From positions 1-33,917 of the forward strand of contig CAYVFC010000089.1 in assembly GCA_964450715.1 (NCBI GenBank): a DNA stretch of 33,917 nt, given 5' to 3'. The notes under the pieces are model-generated. The model was not told where the DNA came from. It saw only the letters and a program-made list of their open reading frames with translations, and did not search any database. Below are positions 33,593-33,917 of the stretch, in pieces. Source of the DNA: CAYVFC01 sp964450715 (lineage in GTDB: Bacteria; Myxococcota_A; Polyangia; Polyangiales; JAFGIB01). Position numbers and translations under genes: made by a program. Numbering within the stretch: the first letter of the stretch is position 1; every line of letters starts with the position of its first letter.

Positions 33593-33917
33593 CCGAAATA
33601 TGAATATGTGAATATGCGGAATATGGGGACGAATATGGGGACGTACCCAACTTAAGAATATGAGAATATGGGAATATGGGGACGGGGAATATGGGGACGA
33701 ATATGGCGAATATGGGGACGTACCCAACTTAAACAACTTCCCCCTCCACGGAATATGGGGACGTACCCAACTTAAACAACTTCCCCCTCCACGAAAACAT
33801 GAACACATGGGGAACACACGGGAAATATGGGGACGAACATGGGTACGTCCCCATCGTCCACACGGGAAGTTGTTTAAGTTGGGTACGTCCCCATTGCCCT
33901 TGCTTGGCGGACGCGGG
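33593..33917. repeat. Array of ATATGGGGACGTACCC repeats with tandem and inverted copies
   Basis: The end of the window is non-coding and made of short repeats. The core GGGGACGTACCCAACTTAA occurs three times (33637-33655, 33714-33732, 33757-33775) and inverted at 33874-33892. GAATATGG motifs fill the rest. Two perfect 43-bp tandem copies are at 33708-33750 and 33751-33793. A 31-bp stretch of the second copy (33755-33785) is the exact reverse complement of 33864-33894. A further partial inverted core is at 33841-33852. This resembles repeats flanking REP-associated tyrosine transposase genes. No gene was found here. Confidence 0.85.

Noticed and set aside
33275..33817. 180-aa minus-strand frame at the right end
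   Set aside because: Its N-terminal half is translated repeat (SPYSPYSSPYS type) and the rest is antisense to the acyltransferase.
33593..33917. CRISPR array
   Set aside because: Repeat spacing is irregular, copies are tandem or inverted, spacers are absent, and no cas gene is present.

Overview
The window is GC-rich DNA with dense bacterial coding, several genes overlapping by 4 nt (GTGA). The gene content is a queuosine enzyme pair, a menaquinone-type UbiA prenyltransferase, BamD, a B12-binding radical SAM protein, an Hsp70 with a long linker, and a 1,988-residue kinase-like/TPR protein. Together these fit an uncultured Gram-negative of the Myxococcota / former Deltaproteobacteria. That placement is inferred from gene families only. 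No rRNA, tRNA or CRISPR array was recognised.

Layout. 0-4 kb: an acyl-CoA synthetase (NDP-forming) alpha-type protein on the minus strand, preceded by a perfect 24-bp palindrome; epoxyqueuosine reductase queG (+); and a two-gene unit (minus) of a small helical protein and an AbiEii/MNT-like nucleotidyltransferase. 3.9-11.7 kb: a long minus-strand operon read as UbiA/MenA-like prenyltransferase, an unrecognised zinc-ribbon membrane protein, a peptide-binding lipoprotein with an extra C-terminal membrane helix, two Opp/Dpp permeases and two Opp/Dpp ATPases. 11.9-14.2 kb: an HU/IHF-like protein with a clear terminator, a 541-nt gene-free stretch and a sugar nucleotidyltransferase. 14.3-18.3 kb (+): an atypical Hsp70, its adjacent J-domain protein and a radical SAM protein.

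18.3-22.8 kb (minus): a tight operon of PhoH, a GAF-HD-GYP phosphodiesterase and a two-gene ABC exporter. 22.9-30.8 kb (minus): the giant protein, a TPR protein and a BamD-like lipoprotein. The giant protein has an N-terminal death-like/effector-associated-like domain, a kinase fold lacking key catalytic residues, two TPR blocks around a coiled coil, and an unrecognised C-terminal domain. 31.0-33.6 kb (+): a secreted TPR protein, queD and a PlsC-type acyltransferase. The last 320 nt are a non-coding array of direct and inverted repeats, like the repeats that accompany REP-associated transposases.

The most interesting items are the giant pseudokinase/TPR protein, the terminal repeat array, the Hsp70/J pair, the PhoH/HD-GYP/ABC operon and the oddly built peptide transporter.
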